Assembly (NCBI GenBank): GCA_002396385.1
Contig: DGTD01000091.1
Span: forward strand, 1-40,333
Direction: 5' to 3'
Source of the DNA: Bacteroidales bacterium UBA4345
GTDB lineage: Bacteria; Bacteroidota; Bacteroidia; Bacteroidales; Paludibacteraceae
Length of the DNA: 40,333 nt
Shown one piece after another: positions 23,413 through 31,204 of this stretch. The notes beneath the pieces are model-generated. The model was not told where the DNA came from, ran no database searches, and worked only from the letters and a program-made list of their open reading frames with translations. Position numbers and translations under genes: made by a program. Every line of letters begins with the position of its first letter. The first letter of the stretch is position 1.

Positions 23413-23868
23413 ATGTACCCACAGTTAAAGCTAGACAACCAGCTGTGCTTCCGACTATACACGGCAGCACGGCTGATAACAGCCAGCTACACACCTTTCT
23501 TCAAGAAGTTCGGTATTACCTATCCGCAATACCTGGTACTTATGCTGTTGTGGGAGAAAGACAACCAAGTGGTGGGCGACATTACCGAAAGACTGCTCTT
23601 AGAGACCAACACGGTCACCCCCATTCTACAACGCATGGAGAAACAAGGGCTGATTATCCGCCAGAAGAGCAAAGCCGACAGCCGCAAATGCATTGTTTCG
23701 CTAACAAACGAAGGGAAAAGACTGGAAGAGCAGATAAAAGAAGTGCCAAACTGCCTAGCCCATTCGATTCTTGAAGAAGGTATGGAGATTGACGACCTGA
23801 AGGCCATGGTTCCCCTACTCGACAAACTGATTGGCACAATTGGCAAACAGACGAAACAGAAAGAATAG
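23413..23868 (+). CDS. ohrR: OhrR/MarR family organic peroxide sensor
   Basis: A 151-residue MarR-fold repressor. The N-terminal motif LDNQLCFRLYTAAR carries Cys12 at the position of the peroxide-sensing Cys15 of Bacillus OhrR; oxidation of it releases the DNA in that family. The winged helix follows, with ITERLLLETNTVTPILQRMEKQGLI as recognition helix area and KSKADSRKCIVSLT as wing. A second Cys (Cys93 region, RKC) could form a disulfide as in two-Cys OhrR proteins. Last gene of the peroxidase operon, probably regulating it through the palindrome at 22283-22300. Confidence 0.88.
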   Translation: MYPQLKLDNQLCFRLYTAARLITASYTPFFKKFGITYPQYLVLMLLWEKDNQVVGDITERLLLETNTVTPILQRMEKQGLIIRQKSKADSRKCIVSLTNEGKRLEEQIKEVPNCLAHSILEEGMEIDDLKAMVPLLDKLIGTIGKQTKQKE

Positions 23869-23985
23869 TCGGCCACTCAATAAAGGATTATGACCGCAAG
23901 CCTACAACTTATAGATTTTTTATCTATATTTACCTCCATAAAGCAAAAGGTATAACACCTGCAACAAACTGTTTATCGTTTACTT

Positions 23986-24804
23986 ATGGAAACACGAGGC
24001 AAGAAGATATGTGAGACACTGAAAGCCATCCGCTGCCAGATTGCGGATGCCAACGGCATTGACTACACGCCAACCGTCTGCAACCACAAAGGGAACTGTT
24101 CGGGAACCTGTCCGGCCTGCGAATCCGAGCGTAGTTTCTTGGAGCAGCAACTGAGGCTGAAAGAGAAAGCCGGACAAGTGGTAAGAATTGTAGGGCTGGT
24201 ATCGGGGCTTACCGCACTGGGGACACAAAACCTTGTCGCACAACAACCGGCTGTTGAAGAAACAGATGTTGTTATGAACTGGGATGCCCATTTCTTTGAT
24301 TTTAACGGCAGCATTTCTCCCGCACAAGAAACACAAACGGACGAGATGGCAGCGTTTGTGGCGGCTTACCCCAACGAGCTGTTCATTATATTGGGGCACA
24401 CCGAGAAACGAGGTTCTGAAGAATTCAACATGAAGTTATCGCAAAGAAGGGCAGATTATATGCGAGAGATTATCAAGTCCAGACTTGGTGATACAAATGT
24501 GCATATTGTTCCTGTGGGAGTCGCTTTTCTTGCACCCAGAATTCCAAATGCCACCAACGAAGCAGAGCATGAGCAAAACAGGAAGGCAACACTCGTAATT
24601 TACGAACCCGGACACCATTCAGGCAAAGTCGATGCGCTTGTCGAGTATGCCATTTGTAAGGAATTTAAAGTAGCCATACCGCAAAAACTAAAGATAAAGC
24701 TCAACCAACTGAACCAGCGCGCCTACGACGACACCACCATGCGGAAGGACTACGACGACCTAGCACAAAAACTGAGGGCACTGCACGGGATAAAGCAGGA
24801 ATAA
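23986..24804 (+). CDS. OmpA-like protein with Cys-rich N-terminus
   Basis: A 272-residue protein. Residues 1-60 form a Bacteroidales-type motif with Cys9, 17, 32, 38, 42 and 45 (ICETLKAIRCQIA, then CNHKGNCSGTCPACE), suggesting a metal site, and no signal peptide precedes it. A hydrophobic segment (about 67-88, VVRIVGLVSGLTALGTQNLVA) could be a membrane anchor. The C-terminal part has an OmpA-like peptidoglycan-binding fold (about 100-205): LFIILGHTEKRG and NMKLSQRRADYMRE, with Glu where the family usually has Asp in GHTD. The last 60 residues are charged helices. Topology would be Cys-rich part inside, OmpA domain outside. A near -7 box (TATATTTA, 23925-23932) lies upstream. Confidence 0.75.
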   Translation: METRGKKICETLKAIRCQIADANGIDYTPTVCNHKGNCSGTCPACESERSFLEQQLRLKEKAGQVVRIVGLVSGLTALGTQNLVAQQPAVEETDVVMNWDAHFFDFNGSISPAQETQTDEMAAFVAAYPNELFIILGHTEKRGSEEFNMKLSQRRADYMREIIKSRLGDTNVHIVPVGVAFLAPRIPNATNEAEHEQNRKATLVIYEPGHHSGKVDALVEYAICKEFKVAIPQKLKIKLNQLNQRAYDDTTMRKDYDDLAQKLRALHGIKQE

Positions 24805-24877
24805 GAAACAACACGCGTTTCTCAACCTGGTTCCCGGCAATGCCCCCAAACCATTAACTTACAGACAGCAGGAACGG

Positions 24878-26125
24878 CTAGTTCCTCTTCTTCTTCCACG
24901 AACACTCATCAGCCGCCTTGAAATTGTAGATTGGCTTAATGATTTTAAGGATGTCGGCCGTAGGAGAAATGTTGGCTACAATATCGTCCATCGTCTTGTA
25001 GGCCATTGGAGCCTCGTCGATGGTGTCTTTATTGACCGTCGTAGAGTATATACCCGCCATTTCGGCCTTGAACTCCTCCAAGTCTAGCTCCATTCTGGCA
25101 CGGTTCCTGCTCATAATACGGCCAGCGCCATGTGGGGCCGAGCAGTTCCAGTCTTCATTCCCCTTTCCCACACAAACCAGACTACCGTCTCTCATGTTAA
25201 TCGGAATAAGCAGTTTTTCGCCTTTCTGGGCGCTGACCGCCCCCTTCCTCAGAATCATGTTGTCGGTATCGATATAGTTGTGGATAGTGGTAAACTGCTC
25301 CTTAATGTCGTCAGGACCTATTCTCAATCCTACCATAATCACGTCCATCATCGCCTTTCTGTTCAAGGCGGCGAAATGCTGCATAATACGCATATCGTTG
25401 ATGTAGTCGTCGAAGAGGTAACCGCTAACGTAGGCCAGTTCTGGCGGCACAGCCGTAAGAATCTGGGCTTTCAGTTCCTCTAGCTTAGGCTGTATTTCCG
25501 AGAAACGTCCTTCCTCCTTCAACTGCTGAATCAGGGCACCAACATCGCGCTTCTGTTTACAGTTCATCTGCTTCCACGCCTCCTCTTGGTAGTAGTTCGC
25601 AATTTCTAGTCCCGCATGACGGCTACCCGAATGAACCACAATATAGATATTTCCCTCATCGTCACGATCCGCCTCAATAAAGTGGTTACCGCCACCCAGT
25701 GTTCCCATGCTCAAAATCGCCTTCTTCTTGGTGAAGTTCCCTTTAACGCTGTCCCAATCTACCAAACTGGCATATTTATGGGGAACTTTGTTAATCTCGA
25801 AACCAGAAGGGATGCACTTATGCACACATTTGTCGAGTTGGGCGGGATTGAAATTCTGGCTGATTTCAGAGTCCGCCTTCAACACCAGCGTCTCCATACC
25901 GCAACCTATATCCACCCCAACCAGGTTGGGAACAATCTTGTCTCTGATGGTCATAGTAGTTCCAATGGTACATCCAGCCCCCGCATGCACATCGGGCATG
26001 AGTCTAATTTTAGCGCCCTCGGTAAATTCCTGATTACAGAGCAAAAGAATCTGATTCAACGAATTTTCATCGACCGTGTCGGTAAACACCTTGGCGGTGT
26101 TGTACTTTCCTGTTACTTCTTTCAT
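24878..26125 (-). CDS. rtcB: RtcB family RNA ligase
   Basis: A 415-residue RNA-splicing ligase that joins 2',3'-cyclic phosphate or 3'-phosphate ends to 5'-OH ends, using GTP and manganese, in RNA repair. Conserved blocks: PDVHAGAGCTIG, NLVGVDIGCGMET (metal Cys), GTLGGGNHFIE (metal His), VVHSGSRHAG, and SAPHGAGR with the His that takes GMP. The start is ATG at 26125 (MKEVTGKYNTAKVF); an upstream ATG at 26179 would add 18 unrelated residues and run into the operator palindrome. No rtcA, archease or RtcR is present; instead a WYL regulator lies divergent, 102 bases away, and probably controls it. Confidence 0.93.
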   Translation of the reverse strand: MKEVTGKYNTAKVFTDTVDENSLNQILLLCNQEFTEGAKIRLMPDVHAGAGCTIGTTMTIRDKIVPNLVGVDIGCGMETLVLKADSEISQNFNPAQLDKCVHKCIPSGFEINKVPHKYASLVDWDSVKGNFTKKKAILSMGTLGGGNHFIEADRDDEGNIYIVVHSGSRHAGLEIANYYQEEAWKQMNCKQKRDVGALIQQLKEEGRFSEIQPKLEELKAQILTAVPPELAYVSGYLFDDYINDMRIMQHFAALNRKAMMDVIMVGLRIGPDDIKEQFTTIHNYIDTDNMILRKGAVSAQKGEKLLIPINMRDGSLVCVGKGNEDWNCSAPHGAGRIMSRNRARMELDLEEFKAEMAGIYSTTVNKDTIDEAPMAYKTMDDIVANISPTADILKIIKPIYNFKAADECSWKKKRN

Positions 26126-26155
26126 AATAAATACTGTTTTTGTTTGTTTACACGA

Positions 26156-26163
26156 CAAAGTTC
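26156..26163 (-). promoter_or_regulatory. Possible -7 box of rtcB
   Basis: Minus-strand GAACTTTG is one base off TAnnTTTG and would give a 25-base leader. No good -33 element; the palindrome at 26173-26191 covers that place, as expected for a regulated promoter. Confidence 0.3.
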
Positions 26164-26172
26164 CACAGCGAG

Positions 26173-26191
26173 TGCGCAATGTATTTGCGCA
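26173..26191. promoter_or_regulatory. Palindromic operator candidate between rtcB and the WYL gene
   Basis: TGCGCAA-TGTAT-TTGCGCA is a perfect 7-base inverted repeat. It overlaps the -33 TTTG of the WYL promoter and lies just upstream of the rtcB promoter, so one bound dimer could control both genes. The likely binder is the adjacent WYL protein (inference). Confidence 0.6.
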
Positions 26192-26214
26192 GTTATAATT
26201 TTTTGATATTTTTG
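26184..26214 (+). promoter_or_regulatory. Promoter of the WYL regulator gene
   Basis: TTTG (26184-26187), 19-base spacer, TATTTTTG (26207-26214): a full match to the Bacteroidota consensus. Transcription should start near 26221, only about seven bases before the ATG at 26228, so the mRNA may be almost leaderless. Confidence 0.7.
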
Positions 26215-26227
26215 ACGAAAAAAAGTT

Positions 26228-27256
26228 ATGCCAGCCAGTAGAAACGCACTTATACGCTACAAAACCATCGATAACTGCCTACGAAACAGGGGCCGGAAAT
26301 GGACATTGGAAGACCTGATGGAAGCCTGTGCCGACACACTGGCCGAATACGAGGGTAATTACAACGGCATCAGCCGCAGAACCATACAGCTAGACCTGCA
26401 AAACATGCGTAGCGAGAAAATGGGCTACAACGCCCCTATTGTGGTGTACGACCACAAGTACTACACGTATGAGGACCCCGACTACAGCATCACCAACGCA
26501 CCAGTCAACGAACAAGACATGAAGCAGGTGACCGAGGCGGTCAACATCATTAAGCAGTTGAGCGGATTCTCGCAGTTCGGCGAATTGGAAAGCATCATCA
26601 ACCGGCTCGACGCACATGTGTCCGCCATCTGCCACAAATCAACACCCGTCATCTTCTTCGACAAGAACGACTCACTAAAAGGTCTGGACTATCTGACGCC
26701 GATACACCAGGCCATTTTGGACAAAAAAGTGCTCAACATCAAATACAAGTCTTTCAAAGCGCTACTACCCGAATTCATCTCGTTCAACCCCTATATACTG
26801 AAGGAGTACAACAACCGCTGGTTCGTCGTTGGAAAGAAAACAGGCAAAAACCAGTTGCTAAACCTGGCACTTGACCGCATTGAGCAGATGGAAACCGACA
26901 GAACCACCGCCTACGAAGAAAACAAAATAGCAGACCTCACAACCTACTACGACAACGTTATTGGCGTAACCAAAGGTGTAAACACACAACCGGCCAATGT
27001 AACCTTCTGGGCCAGCAGAAAGCACACGCCCTACATTCTAACCAAACCTCTGCACGCAAGCCAGACACTGGTGGAGCGTCATGCTGACGGTTCGGCCGAC
27101 TTCCATATAAAAGTCTGCCTGAATTGGGAACTTGAAAGAGTTTTGCTTGGTTTCGGCGACGGAATTGTTGTGAAAAGTCCCCGTATTCTGGTAAAACGGC
27201 TTAAAGAGCACATCGAAAACGCCTACCGCAACTACACAGCGGAAGAGGAAAAATAG
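26228..27256 (+). CDS. WYL-domain transcriptional regulator
   Basis: A 342-residue regulator. The N-terminus (1-75) is a winged helix-turn-helix (RYKTIDNCLRNRGRKWTLEDL and ISRRTIQLDLQNMRSEKMGY). The centre and C-terminus hold a WYL domain (about 150-245; KVLNIKYKSFKA, FNPYILKEYNNRWFVVGKKTG, LALDRIEQM) and a WCX-type tail (about 250-335). WYL domains bind small ligands or nucleic acids and are common in regulators of RNA- and DNA-damage responses. Divergent from rtcB with a shared palindrome, so it is probably the rtcB regulator, taking the place of RtcR in Enterobacteria; this is inferred from position. Confidence 0.9.
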   Translation: MPASRNALIRYKTIDNCLRNRGRKWTLEDLMEACADTLAEYEGNYNGISRRTIQLDLQNMRSEKMGYNAPIVVYDHKYYTYEDPDYSITNAPVNEQDMKQVTEAVNIIKQLSGFSQFGELESIINRLDAHVSAICHKSTPVIFFDKNDSLKGLDYLTPIHQAILDKKVLNIKYKSFKALLPEFISFNPYILKEYNNRWFVVGKKTGKNQLLNLALDRIEQMETDRTTAYEENKIADLTTYYDNVIGVTKGVNTQPANVTFWASRKHTPYILTKPLHASQTLVERHADGSADFHIKVCLNWELERVLLGFGDGIVVKSPRILVKRLKEHIENAYRNYTAEEEK

Positions 27257-27280
27257 ATTCTACACAGAAACTAGAGGAAG

Positions 27281-27333
27281 ATTTTCAAAACACCGCACAG
27301 GTCGAGCACTCCAGACACCGCAGTTTTGAAAAT
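27281..27333. other. Long inverted repeat after the WYL gene
   Basis: Perfect 11-base repeat ATTTTCAAAAC (27281-27291) and GTTTTGAAAAT (27323-27333), extendable to 14 pairs through one G-T, with a 31-base loop, starting 25 bases after the WYL stop codon. It may be a terminator or a processed hairpin. 27334-27473 shows nothing else. Confidence 0.4.
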
Positions 27334-27473
27334 TTTGTAGTCAACGTGTTAGGGGCTAATGGCGCATACTGCTTCTTCCCGAAGAAAAACAAGCATCAAT
27401 GTCGGGCGAATTATCGACAATCAACTGATTCTCTTTTGATTACAATTCATAGGACTCACGTAAAATAATAAGA

Positions 27474-28298
27474 CTATTTCCGTTTCGTCTGATTAAGCAA
27501 CAGCCCCACCAACTCGTCATTGTTTAGTGTGAAAACCTTTTGTTGGGCTGTTTGGGCAGATGTGAAAACAAATTTAATGCCTAGTCCGGCAACCGCAGCT
27601 TTCAAACACTCGGGTCTGACAGCACGATTGTTTAAAACCGGAAACAATTCAGAGTGTGTAGAATCTACTTTTAACGAGTTGATGGAGAAACCCTGCCCTT
27701 CATCGATCGTATAGTAATAAAACAACGAGGTTTTATCTAGCTTCAGCAAAACCAGTGTTAATGTATCGCTCGACTTAATGGGACATAGGGCATTCTGCTT
27801 GTTTATATAGTATTCGATATTTTCTAATGCGAATTTCTTAGTTTCGTTCTTTTGTAAAGCGAAGTCTTTAATTTCCTCTGGATGAAATTTTATTGCAACC
27901 GAATCGTTCCGTCCCTTATATATAACTTTAAGACCTTTATTGTATTTTGCCAACAGACTGAACAGCGCATTTGCCCGTTCTTTTTGCAAGAACAAGCTTA
28001 ACATACAAAGGTTACGCGTCTGTTTCAAGTCTGATTTAAGACCTGCTATAGACTCTGTATTCTCATCAACGTCGCATATATAAACCAGTTCATCGTTAGT
28101 AAAATATAAGAAATTGATAAGGCCTGTGTTACCTAAGGCCATTGGCAATTGCTCTTTTGCTTTTTCTTCGTAAAAGCAGAGTTCGTTCTTATTGACAGTT
28201 TCAATAGACATATAACGCGCAATAAAAGCGAAAACAGAGGTGACTACCAATCCTATAACAAGTCCGTGTTTAGTGCTGAATACAGAATCTAGTTTCAT
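27474..28298 (-). CDS. Hypothetical membrane-anchored protein
   Basis: A 274-residue protein of unknown function. One N-terminal hydrophobic helix (about 11-32, HGLVIGLVVTSVFAFIARYM) probably anchors it in the inner membrane with the bulk outside. The rest is mixed alpha/beta with no motif I recognise; there is no lipobox. The ATG at 28298 is chosen over a TTG eight codons upstream (28322), because the ATG gives a normal short basic start before the helix. Transcribed in the same direction as hupA-like HU upstream, but a terminator at 28424-28454 separates them. Moderately AT-rich. Confidence 0.7.
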   Translation of the reverse strand: MKLDSVFSTKHGLVIGLVVTSVFAFIARYMSIETVNKNELCFYEEKAKEQLPMALGNTGLINFLYFTNDELVYICDVDENTESIAGLKSDLKQTRNLCMLSLFLQKERANALFSLLAKYNKGLKVIYKGRNDSVAIKFHPEEIKDFALQKNETKKFALENIEYYINKQNALCPIKSSDTLTLVLLKLDKTSLFYYYTIDEGQGFSINSLKVDSTHSELFPVLNNRAVRPECLKAAVAGLGIKFVFTSAQTAQQKVFTLNNDELVGLLLNQTKRK

Positions 28299-28411
28299 AT
28301 AATTGATACGTTTACCCTTCAAAATTAGTTAATTCTTCCTACAATTACAATTTAATAATCAGTTCCTGACTTCTCATTATTATAATAAGAATTGTATAAA
28401 AAGATGAATGG

Positions 28412-28454
28412 CAAGATAAAAAGAAGTGTGCCTGGAATGCTCCCAAACACACTT
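28412..28454 (-). terminator. Rho-independent terminator after the HU gene
   Basis: Stem AAGTGTG (28424-28430) and CACACTT (28448-28454) with a 17-base loop, followed on the minus strand by a U-rich tract (A-rich 28415-28422 on plus), 34 bases after the HU stop codon. Confidence 0.75.
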
Positions 28455-28487
28455 TTCCTTTTTTAGAAGATTTCAGTAGAACTTTAC

Positions 28488-28751
28488 TTAGTCAACCAAA
28501 CCTTTACTTGGCTTCCATTTGGCTACTTTCTTCGCTGGTATCTGCATTTTTTCTCCAGTTGCCGGATTGCGTCCTTCACGAGCGGCACGCTCTTCTACAC
28601 TGAAAGTGCCAAAACCAATCAATTGGAGCGAGTCACCTCTCTTCAAAGTTTCAGTAATGGTGTCGATAACTGCCTGAACGGCTTTTTTGCTGTCGGCCGA
28701 TGCCATTCCTGTTTTGGTGCATACGGCATTAACAAGTCCTTCCTTTGTCAT
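28488..28751 (-). CDS. HU family DNA-binding protein
   Basis: An 87-residue histone-like protein that bends and compacts DNA as a dimer. It has the full family pattern: N-terminal helices (MTKEGLVNAVCTKTGMASAD), GDSLQLIGFGTFSVEERAAREGRNP in the beta-arm start, and GRNPATGEKMQIPAKKVAKWKPSKGL, with the intercalating Pro in NPATG. Length is usual. It has its own perfect promoter and a terminator, so it is a single-gene unit between the heme operon and an unknown gene. Confidence 0.96.
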   Translation of the reverse strand: MTKEGLVNAVCTKTGMASADSKKAVQAVIDTITETLKRGDSLQLIGFGTFSVEERAAREGRNPATGEKMQIPAKKVAKWKPSKGLVD

Positions 28752-28782
28752 TGTACTTTTTCTTAATCACTTTGTTTTAACA

Positions 28783-28813
28783 CAAAAATAAAGAAAAAAG
28801 ACACTCTCTCAAA
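28783..28813 (-). promoter_or_regulatory. Promoter of the HU gene
   Basis: Minus-strand -33 TTTG (plus CAAA 28810-28813), 19-base spacer, -7 TATTTTTG (plus CAAAAATA 28783-28790): a perfect consensus promoter with a leader of about 26 bases, as expected for a highly expressed gene. Confidence 0.7.
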
Positions 28814-28961
28814 GCCCAAACCAACCAGAGAAGCACAGAATCTAGGGTCATTTTAGAGAATTTTACGCATGGCTTGCTATAGAATTGATTTCTCTAGTTT
28901 AACCCGCTTACATTCTAACCTGTTGTTTTTAACTCTAAATTCTATTACTGCAAGTCCATTC

Positions 28962-30242
28962 TTACGAGATGCTTTCTGCTATGCTATCGAGCACATAACC
29001 AAGAATTTCAGGCGTATGAGCAGCCGAGATGAAATTTCCCTCAAATTGTGACGGACTTACATAAATGCCACGGCTCAACATGTTGCGAAAATAGCAGGCG
29101 AACCGCTCCTGATTACTGTTTTTGGTGTCTTGGAAATTGCGGACTGGAGCATCGTTAAAGAACATTGTAAACATTGAACCGCAATGGTTCAACTGGATGC
29201 CTTTCCCAACTATTATCTGTTTCAATTTACTGATGAATTGATTGCTTTTCTCTTCCAATTCCTCATAAAAGCCAGGAACCGACAACTGTGTCAGTGTTTC
29301 TATACCTGCAGCCATTGCAACCGGATTACCGCTAAGCGTACCAGCCTGGTATACAGGACCTTCTGGTGCCAGACATCGCATAATATCTTCGCGACCACCA
29401 AATGCGGCGGCTGGGAAGCCACCACCTGCAATCTTGCCTACGGTTGTCATATCGGGCTTGATACCGAAACGCTGCTGTGCGCCCCCCCTCGACAAACGGA
29501 ACCCGGTAATCACCTCATCAAAAATCAGAACCGCACCATGCTGCGACGTTACCTCACGGGTTGCTTTCAAAAATTCGGCACTTGGCACAACCACACCCAT
29601 ATTGCATGCCACTGGCTCTATGATAAGCGCAGCCACCTTGTCTCCATTCTGGTCGAAATAGTTGCGCAAAGCCTCTACATCGTTATACGGCAACACCACG
29701 GTGTGTTTTACAAAATCAGATGGCACACCTGCCGACGAGGCGTTCGAAATATTGGCAACACCAGAACCGGCTGCCACCAGCAAATGATCGGCATGGCCAT
29801 GGTAGTTTCCTTCGAACTTCACCAACACGTCGCGACCAGTATAACCACGCGCCACACGTATTGCCGACATAGTGGCCTCGGTGCCGCTATTAACGAAACG
29901 CAGACGCTCCATACTTGGTATTGCCTCTCTCACTTTCTGCGCTAACAGAGTTTCGCTCAGGGTAGGAATACCGTAACTGCTACCCCGCATTACGGCTTCG
30001 GCTGCTGCCTGGCTGACACGCTGCTGGTTATGACCCAAAATGAAGACGCCCCACGACATACAGAAGTCGATAAACTTGTTATCGTCGATGTCGGTCAAGT
30101 AGGCGCCATTGGCCTCTTTTATAAATAAAGGAGTAGTGCCCACACTGCGCAATGCCCTAACGGGGCTGTTCACTCCTCCAGGTATAACTTTCTGAGCCTC
30201 CGCAAAAGCAGCGGCCGATTTTTCACGATTGTTTATGCCCAT
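28962..30242 (-). CDS. hemL: Glutamate-1-semialdehyde 2,1-aminomutase
   Basis: A 426-residue PLP enzyme that turns glutamate-1-semialdehyde into 5-aminolevulinate, the second step of the C5 heme pathway; it takes the product of HemA. Diagnostic stretches: PGGVNSPVRA, FVNSGTEATMSAIRVARGYTGR, KFEGNYHGHAD, LIFDEVITGFR and the PLP-lysine region TVGKIAGGGFPAAAFGG. Full length. Last gene of the heme operon; its start overlaps the end of hemB by ten bases. Confidence 0.97.
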   Translation of the reverse strand: MGINNREKSAAAFAEAQKVIPGGVNSPVRALRSVGTTPLFIKEANGAYLTDIDDNKFIDFCMSWGVFILGHNQQRVSQAAAEAVMRGSSYGIPTLSETLLAQKVREAIPSMERLRFVNSGTEATMSAIRVARGYTGRDVLVKFEGNYHGHADHLLVAAGSGVANISNASSAGVPSDFVKHTVVLPYNDVEALRNYFDQNGDKVAALIIEPVACNMGVVVPSAEFLKATREVTSQHGAVLIFDEVITGFRLSRGGAQQRFGIKPDMTTVGKIAGGGFPAAAFGGREDIMRCLAPEGPVYQAGTLSGNPVAMAAGIETLTQLSVPGFYEELEEKSNQFISKLKQIIVGKGIQLNHCGSMFTMFFNDAPVRNFQDTKNSNQERFACYFRNMLSRGIYVSPSQFEGNFISAAHTPEILGYVLDSIAESIS

Positions 30243-31204
30243 TTTTGCATGTATTCTTTAGCGTAATAAGAAATAATGTATTTTGCCCCCGCCCTCTTAA
30301 TGGCGATAAGGCTTTCGAATACAATTCGTTTTTCATCGAGGTAGCCCATTTTGGCTGCCGACTTTATCATTGAGTATTCTCCACTCACCTGGTAAGCTAC
30401 CATTGGGGTGTCTGGAAACTTTTCCACACCACGCGCTATAATGTCAAGATACGGCATTGCAGGTTTGACCATTGTCCAGTCGGCTCCCTCTGCAATATCG
30501 GCGGCAATCTCTCCAAGTCCCTGGTCGTGTGTGCGGTAGTCCATTTGGTAGGTCCGTCTGTCACCAAAAGAAGGGGCCGAGTCAGCGGCATCACGGAACG
30601 GACCATAATAAGCCGAGGCGTATTTTGCCGAATAAGCCATAATCTTGCACTTGTCACGCAATCCGGTTTCCCTCAGTTTCTTATCTAGCGCCTCTATTTG
30701 TCCATCCATCATAGCCGACGGAGCCACAAAATCGGCGCCCGCCTTGGCATGCACATAGGCCATTTCGGCCAAAAGTGGCAGGGTGGCATCGTTGTCGACA
30801 TCGTTATCCTTCAGCAACCCACAATGGCCATGGTTGGTATATTCGCAAAGGCAGACATCCGTAAAGACCAACACTTGTGGCACGGCTTTTTTTAATGCCT
30901 TAACGGCACGGCACACCAAAGCATCTTCCGAATAGGCCTGTGTACCCCGCTCATCCTTCAAATCGTCGTTGATGACGCCAAATAGCAATACTTTATCAAC
31001 CCCCAATTTATAAACCTCCTTCACATCTTCTACCAACATGTCGATAGAAAAACGATAGATGCCCGGCATGCTCGAAATTTCAGACTTCACACCCGTACCT
31101 TCTACCACAAAGTACGGGTAAATGAAATCGGATGCGCGTAATTCTACATCGGCATACTTGTCGCGAGTTGCCTGGTCTTTTCGGTAATCTCTATATCTAA
31201 TCAT
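30233..31204 (-). CDS. hemB: Delta-aminolevulinic acid dehydratase (porphobilinogen synthase)
   Basis: A 323-residue enzyme joining two aminolevulinates into porphobilinogen. The zinc-type Cys motif is present (DVCLCEYTNHGHCG), so it belongs to the zinc-dependent class; the Schiff-base lysines lie in KIMAYSAKYASAYYGPFRDAADS and YQVSGEYSMIK. Length is normal. It overlaps hemD upstream by eight bases and hemL downstream by ten, so translation is probably coupled. Confidence 0.97.
   Translation of the reverse strand: MIRYRDYRKDQATRDKYADVELRASDFIYPYFVVEGTGVKSEISSMPGIYRFSIDMLVEDVKEVYKLGVDKVLLFGVINDDLKDERGTQAYSEDALVCRAVKALKKAVPQVLVFTDVCLCEYTNHGHCGLLKDNDVDNDATLPLLAEMAYVHAKAGADFVAPSAMMDGQIEALDKKLRETGLRDKCKIMAYSAKYASAYYGPFRDAADSAPSFGDRRTYQMDYRTHDQGLGEIAADIAEGADWTMVKPAMPYLDIIARGVEKFPDTPMVAYQVSGEYSMIKSAAKMGYLDEKRIVFESLIAIKRAGAKYIISYYAKEYMQKWA

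Noticed and set aside
23307..23774. Plus-strand ORF (155 codons) overlapping two genes
   Set aside because: Overlaps the small Cys protein and ohrR in another frame; both of those have recognisable motifs.
24865..24890. Hairpin GGAAC/GTTCC at the end of rtcB as a terminator
   Set aside because: The stem overlaps the stop codon and no U-run follows on either strand.
29184..29945. Plus-strand ORF (253 codons)
   Set aside because: Opposite hemL, which is a full-length conserved enzyme.
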